A stretch of 64,000 bases of DNA. It comes from Sulfodiicoccus acidiphilus (lineage in GTDB: Archaea > Thermoproteota > Thermoprotei_A > Sulfolobales > Sulfolobaceae). The notes below the pieces were generated by a model. It had not been told where the DNA came from. It saw nothing but the letters and a program-made list of their open reading frames with translations, and ran no database searches. The stretch is taken from contig NZ_AP018553.1 in NCBI RefSeq assembly GCF_003967175.1, forward strand, positions 2,219,982 through 2,283,981, given 5' to 3'. The translations under genes and the position numbers were made by a program. Positions 61,224 through 64,000 of the stretch are shown piece after piece; positions within the stretch are counted from its first letter, which is position 1; every line of letters begins with the position of its first letter.

Positions 61224-61512
61224 GTGAACTACCACGCCCTCGCGGACGGGGCGTCCTCGCGGTGAGTCCCGCTCCTCGGAGGAACCTCGATCTCCTTACG
61301 TAGCGGAGGTTCAGTGGAACCGTTGTGAACAGTACGGGAGGGGGATCGCGGAGGGTTTCCTCTCCACGGGCGTGAGTTCCCCCAGTCCAGAGGGTGCGAC
61401 CCAGCTCTCACGGCCGATGTCTAGAAGACGTTGGAGTCTCATTACGAAAACGTTTCTATGAGGGGGTATCAGTCCCCACGGAAGGGGACTTTCCCCCAAC
61501 CCCCTCGCTGTG
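61224..61512 (-). mobile_element. Family-2 IS200/IS605-derived mini-element
   Basis: The plus strand starts with gtgaactaccacgccctcgcgg (right end). It carries acctcgatctcc, tagcggaggttcagtgg, gggtttcctctccacgggcg and ccagctctcacgg blocks almost identical to the copy at 27363. It ends with a left hairpin (gtccccacggaaggggac). The minus-strand frame (ESWVAPSGLGELTPVERKP) is kept, then broken. The target TTAC is not clear here. A separate family-1-like left end follows immediately. Confidence 0.72.
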
Positions 61513-61514
61513 TT

Positions 61515-61570
61515 AAATATAAGGGGTTGTCCGTCTCTCACTACGGTCTCCCCCCTCAACCCCAGATAGA
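61515..61570 (-). mobile_element. Solo family-1 left-end hairpin
   Basis: aaggggttgtccgtctctcactacggtctccccc, then ctcaacccc, matches the left end of copy D (gtcctcactacggtct). It lies directly beyond the family-2 copy, the same arrangement as the nested pair at 27.2-27.7 kb, and may be the remainder of a family-1 copy that received the family-2 insertion. Confidence 0.5.
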
Positions 61571-61689
61571 GATAAAGTCCTTTTAACTTAATGGAACCAG
61601 GAAGCGAAAGTTCCAATTCCAGAGGGAAGGCCCATTATAGAAACGTTTTGCACACGAAAATAGTTATCTAGAGCCTTGCTATAAGAGCT

Positions 61690-61910
61690 AGGTCGTACTC
61701 GTTCGGCTATAGTTCCGGCGGAGGATGAGCCCTGCAATCCCTCTTTAGCGGAGAGGGGGTTCATAGGACAGCTCGATCAGCCTTCAACTCAGGTTAAGGG
61801 GGATCGGAGTCGTTTCTGGAAGTAGGAAGTTCCCGCCGCGAGGTGGAGCCTAGTCCTGAGGCCGAGGTTGTTTACTGGGTAACCATGCTTGGATGAAGCC
61901 TAGGGATAGA
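61690..61910 (+). pseudogene. Probable tnpB 3'-tail / guide-RNA relic
   Basis: A GC-rich plus-strand segment: a cggagagggggttcat block, a ctcaggttaaggggga block and ccgccgcgaggtggagcctagtcc. One frame reads RREVEPSPEAEVV, a composition seen in the C-terminal tails of Sulfolobales TnpB proteins. No RuvC-coding part is left. I infer a decayed element tail, but a stand-alone structured RNA cannot be excluded. Confidence 0.35.
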
Positions 61911-62005
61911 GGATAACACAAGGGAGTATTCACAGAAAATTCGGTAAGGAACAACCTACGTTAATCGAAAACATCTTTTTACTTGGAAGGGGACTCTTCA
62001 TCTCC

Positions 62006-62815
62006 GTGGGACGAGAAATAGCTATTCTAACAGATTTTGGTACAGGCGATAACTATAACGGTGTAATGACAGGCATAATCAGAAAGATTAACAGGGAGGC
62101 CACGATAACTTACATATCTTCAGAGAGCAAACCGTTTAACATTTACGCCGGGGCCTATCTTCTATATACTTCCTTCCAGAGTTTCAGGAAAGGAACCATA
62201 TTTCTTGTTGTCATAGACCCAGGAGTAGGCACAAATAGGAGGGCTTTACTTGTGAGAACTAGGCATTACTACTTCGTGGGACCAGATAACGGTGTTCTAT
62301 ACCCTTCGATTCAGAAGGATGGATTGCTGGCCGCCTACGAACTAACAAACCCCCACATCCACCTTGGCCCTCAAATTTCATCTACTTTTCACGGCAGAGA
62401 CGTCTTCGCTCCAGCGGCGGCCTTTAAGTCGTTGGGAGTTCCCGATTCCTCACTAGGTTCGCCAGTAGATCCTTTTAGCTTGCTCAGACTGGAATTCACA
62501 GAAGAACAGAGAGGTGACCTGAGATGCGGAGTAGTACTCTTCGTAGATCACTTCGGTAACGTAGCCACTAGCATAACACACTTGCCTGAGCTGGGGGACC
62601 CTATTATTTCCATAAACGGCGTCCAACATAAAGCGAAAAAGGTAAGGACTTTCGGTGAGGGATTACCTGGGGAACTAATAATCTACAAAAACAGTTACGA
62701 TTTCGTGGAGTTAGGAATTAACAAGGGAAACGCTAATAAGGTGATTGATACAAGGGAGGGCGAGAGTATTTGCTTAGGGGGTTATACCCAGGGAGATTTC
62801 AGCCGTTCCACCTAG
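62006..62815 (+). CDS. SAM hydroxide adenosyltransferase (SAM hydrolase, DUF62 family)
   Basis: A 269-residue homologue of fluorinase/chlorinase-fold enzymes that convert S-adenosylmethionine to adenosine and methionine using water-derived hydroxide. Family motifs: [15 protein letters not shown] near the N-terminus, [57 protein letters not shown]. The halide-specific insertion of fluorinases is absent. Start is GTG 62006. The NMN adenylyltransferase gene overlaps its end by 46 bp, and S-adenosylhomocysteinase follows, so two SAM-cycle enzymes lie together. Confidence 0.9.
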   Translation: MGREIAILTDFGTGDNYNGVMTGIIRKINREATITYISSESKPFNIYAGAYLLYTSFQSFRKGTIFLVVIDPGVGTNRRALLVRTRHYYFVGPDNGVLYPSIQKDGLLAAYELTNPHIHLGPQISSTFHGRDVFAPAAAFKSLGVPDSSLGSPVDPFSLLRLEFTEEQRGDLRCGVVLFVDHFGNVATSITHLPELGDPIISINGVQHKAKKVRTFGEGLPGELIIYKNSYDFVELGINKGNANKVIDTREGESICLGGYTQGDFSRST

Positions 62816-63288
62816 GCCACTTAAATGTGGTCAAGTGGGCCCTGGATAGAGTCGACGAGCTCGTGGTATTAGTTGGTAGTGCCCAAGAGAGTCACACCCT
62901 TTCTAACCCCTTCACAGCGGGCGAAAGAATAGAAATGATAAGGATGGGACTAAAGGAGTATGGGTTGGATGAACGAACAATCGTGGTGCCTATATCGGAT
63001 GTCTTGATGAATAGTGTGTGGGTCTATCATGTTAAGATCCACGTTCCTAAATTCGGTAAGGTCTTCGCCCGCAATCCGCTGGTTCTCAGGCTTTTCAAGG
63101 AGGCTGGATACGAAGTTGAAATGCCACCTCTCTACAATAGAGAAAAATACAATTCAACAATCATCAGAAAATATATTATAGTTGGCGAAAATTGGTCCGA
63201 ACTAGTTCCGAAATCTGTGCACCGTTACATCGTTGAGGAGATACATGGAGACGAGAGGTTAAAGGACATAGCGGGCTCGGACAAGTGA
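62770..63288 (+). CDS. nadM: Nicotinamide-nucleotide adenylyltransferase (archaeal NadM type)
   Basis: A 172-residue nucleotidyltransferase that makes NAD+ from NMN and ATP. Start is TTG 62770, giving [25 protein letters not shown] with the GRFQPxHxGH ATP motif; homologues begin at the same place. Also present: [24 protein letters not shown] and the ISxTxxR-like NSTIIRKYI. Overlaps the SAM hydroxide adenosyltransferase by 46 bp in another frame. Confidence 0.93.
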   Translation: MLRGLYPGRFQPFHLGHLNVVKWALDRVDELVVLVGSAQESHTLSNPFTAGERIEMIRMGLKEYGLDERTIVVPISDVLMNSVWVYHVKIHVPKFGKVFARNPLVLRLFKEAGYEVEMPPLYNREKYNSTIIRKYIIVGENWSELVPKSVHRYIVEEIHGDERLKDIAGSDK

Positions 63289-63329
63289 AGGGGAAACGTT
63301 ATTAGACAGACGTCAGAGAAGCGAGACCT

Positions 63330-64000
63330 ATGTATAAGGTAAAGGACATCAAACTAAGTGACAGTGGCAGGAAACAGCTAGAGTGGGCAGAGAAGCATAT
63401 GCCGGTTCTCATGTCAATCAGACAGAGATTTCGGAGCGAACTTCCCTTGAGGGGAACAAGAATATCGGCTGTACTTCACGTTACGAAGGAGACGGGAGCT
63501 CTAATGCTGACTCTTAAAGCGGGAGGAGCAGAAGTTAAGTTGGCAGGAAGCAACCCCTTGTCTACTCAGGATGACGTGGCGGCTTTCCTGGCCTCAGAAG
63601 GGATAGGAGTTTTCGCATGGCGAGGTGAGTCTCTGGAAGACTACTACCAAAACATGGTTGAAATAACGAGGGATGGGGCGGATCTGATCATGGATGATGG
63701 GGCGGATCTGCACAGCTTTATGCATGAGAAGTCAAGTGAAGGTGGGGAAGTCCTAGGCGGAACCGAGGAGACCACCACTGGTGTTAATAGGTTGAAGGTC
63801 ATGGAGGAAGAAGGAGTACTCAGGTATCCCATTATTGCCGTCAACAACGCTTTCACTAAGTACCTCTTCGATAACAGAATAGGAACTGGTCAAAGTACGG
63901 TAGATGGAATATTAAGAGCGACCAACGTCTTGCTAGCTGGTAAAACAGTTGTGGTGGCAGGCTATGGATGGGTAGGAAGAGGGATAGCGACTAGAATGCG
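63330..64000 (+). CDS. ahcY: S-adenosylhomocysteinase, N-terminal part (cut by window edge)
   Basis: I translated this directly; it stays open to the last base, about 223 residues. [150 protein letters not shown] match the enzyme, including the NAD-binding GYGWVGRG motif and the substrate lysine-equivalent region. It hydrolyses SAH to adenosine and homocysteine. It lies 41 bp after nadM on the same strand. Confidence 0.96.
   Translation, partial: MYKVKDIKLSDSGRKQLEWAEKHMPVLMSIRQRFRSELPLRGTRISAVLHVTKETGALMLTLKAGGAEVKLAGSNPLSTQDDVAAFLASEGIGVFAWRGESLEDYYQNMVEITRDGADLIMDDGADLHSFMHEKSSEGGEVLGGTEETTTGVNRLKVMEEEGVLRYPIIAVNNAFTKYLFDNRIGTGQSTVDGILRATNVLLAGKTVVVAGYGWVGRGIATRM

Noticed and set aside
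1-64000. CRISPR array or cas genes
   Set aside because: No regularly spaced short direct repeats and no Cas-like protein were seen; the repeats here are dispersed, palindrome-ended mobile elements.

Overview
The window is a piece of a crenarchaeal chromosome, almost certainly from the order Sulfolobales (Metallosphaera/Acidianus/Sulfolobus type). The evidence is a Sulfolobus-type TFB1, the archaeal ribosomal and RNA polymerase operon S13-S4-S11-Rpo3-L18e-L13-S9-RpoN-S2, archaeal DnaG, L7Ae, aIF1 and 5S rRNA, type 2 IPP isomerase next to GGPP synthase, AT-rich TATA boxes 25-30 nt upstream of many start codons (leaderless mRNAs), and free use of GTG/TTG starts. No complete transposase gene is present, but many small IS200/IS605-derived elements are.

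Layout. 1-4.4 kb: a histone-deacetylase-like protein cut by the window edge, then a fatty/aromatic acyl-CoA operon (a PaaK-type ligase split by a frameshift, 3-hydroxyacyl-CoA dehydrogenase, a small membrane-anchored protein). 4.4-12 kb: an S9 acylaminoacyl-peptidase, a large exported coiled-coil protein, a CDF metal exporter and a radical SAM/B12 protein. 11.8-13 kb: a dead tnpB gene interrupted by a small mobile element. 13-27 kb: amino-acid permease, DsrE protein, Hsp20, ABC1/UbiB kinase, a truncated indolepyruvate oxidoreductase, LigB-type dioxygenase, DUF255 thioredoxin-like protein, amidohydrolase, ZIP transporter, TFB, CinA/MoaB-like protein and a PLP aminotransferase. 27-27.9 kb: nested mobile elements. 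27.9-36.8 kb: mostly uncharacterised and regulatory genes, an HTH-CBS/JAB pair, an Lhr-type helicase, a processive GT2, SerK, endonuclease III and tRNA-Pro. 37-44.8 kb: lipid-linked sugar and isoprenoid lipid synthesis (GlcNAc-1-P transferase, GGPPS, IDI-2), tRNA-Asn, L7Ae, GluRS, phosphoglycolate phosphatase, HD hydrolase and 5S rRNA. 45-54 kb: DUF1512, Memo, the ribosomal/RNAP operon, and a structured non-coding segment upstream of S13. 54-64 kb: YjbQ, TyrRS, DnaG, PP2A-type phosphatase, aIF1, CobT-like protein, SAM hydroxide adenosyltransferase, NMN adenylyltransferase and the start of S-adenosylhomocysteinase.

The most distinctive content is a set of about ten small (roughly 200-350 bp) palindrome-ended elements in two families. 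Each keeps the left-end hairpin, the right-end hairpin and the 3' tail of a tnpB gene, but no transposase or nuclease core. In IS200/IS605 elements that tail is where the TnpB guide RNA (omegaRNA/reRNA) is made. The five family-1 copies with a recognisable left end all sit directly 3' of the tetranucleotide TTAC, and all ten copies point the same way. They could be purely passive MITE-like passengers, or they could be stand-alone guide-RNA loci working with a TnpB encoded elsewhere; the sequence alone cannot decide.

A second unexplained item is a roughly 300-nt, GC-rich, helix-rich non-coding segment between rps13 and the AIR-synthase-like gene (about 52440-52748), bounded by a palindromic TATA box and a T-run.
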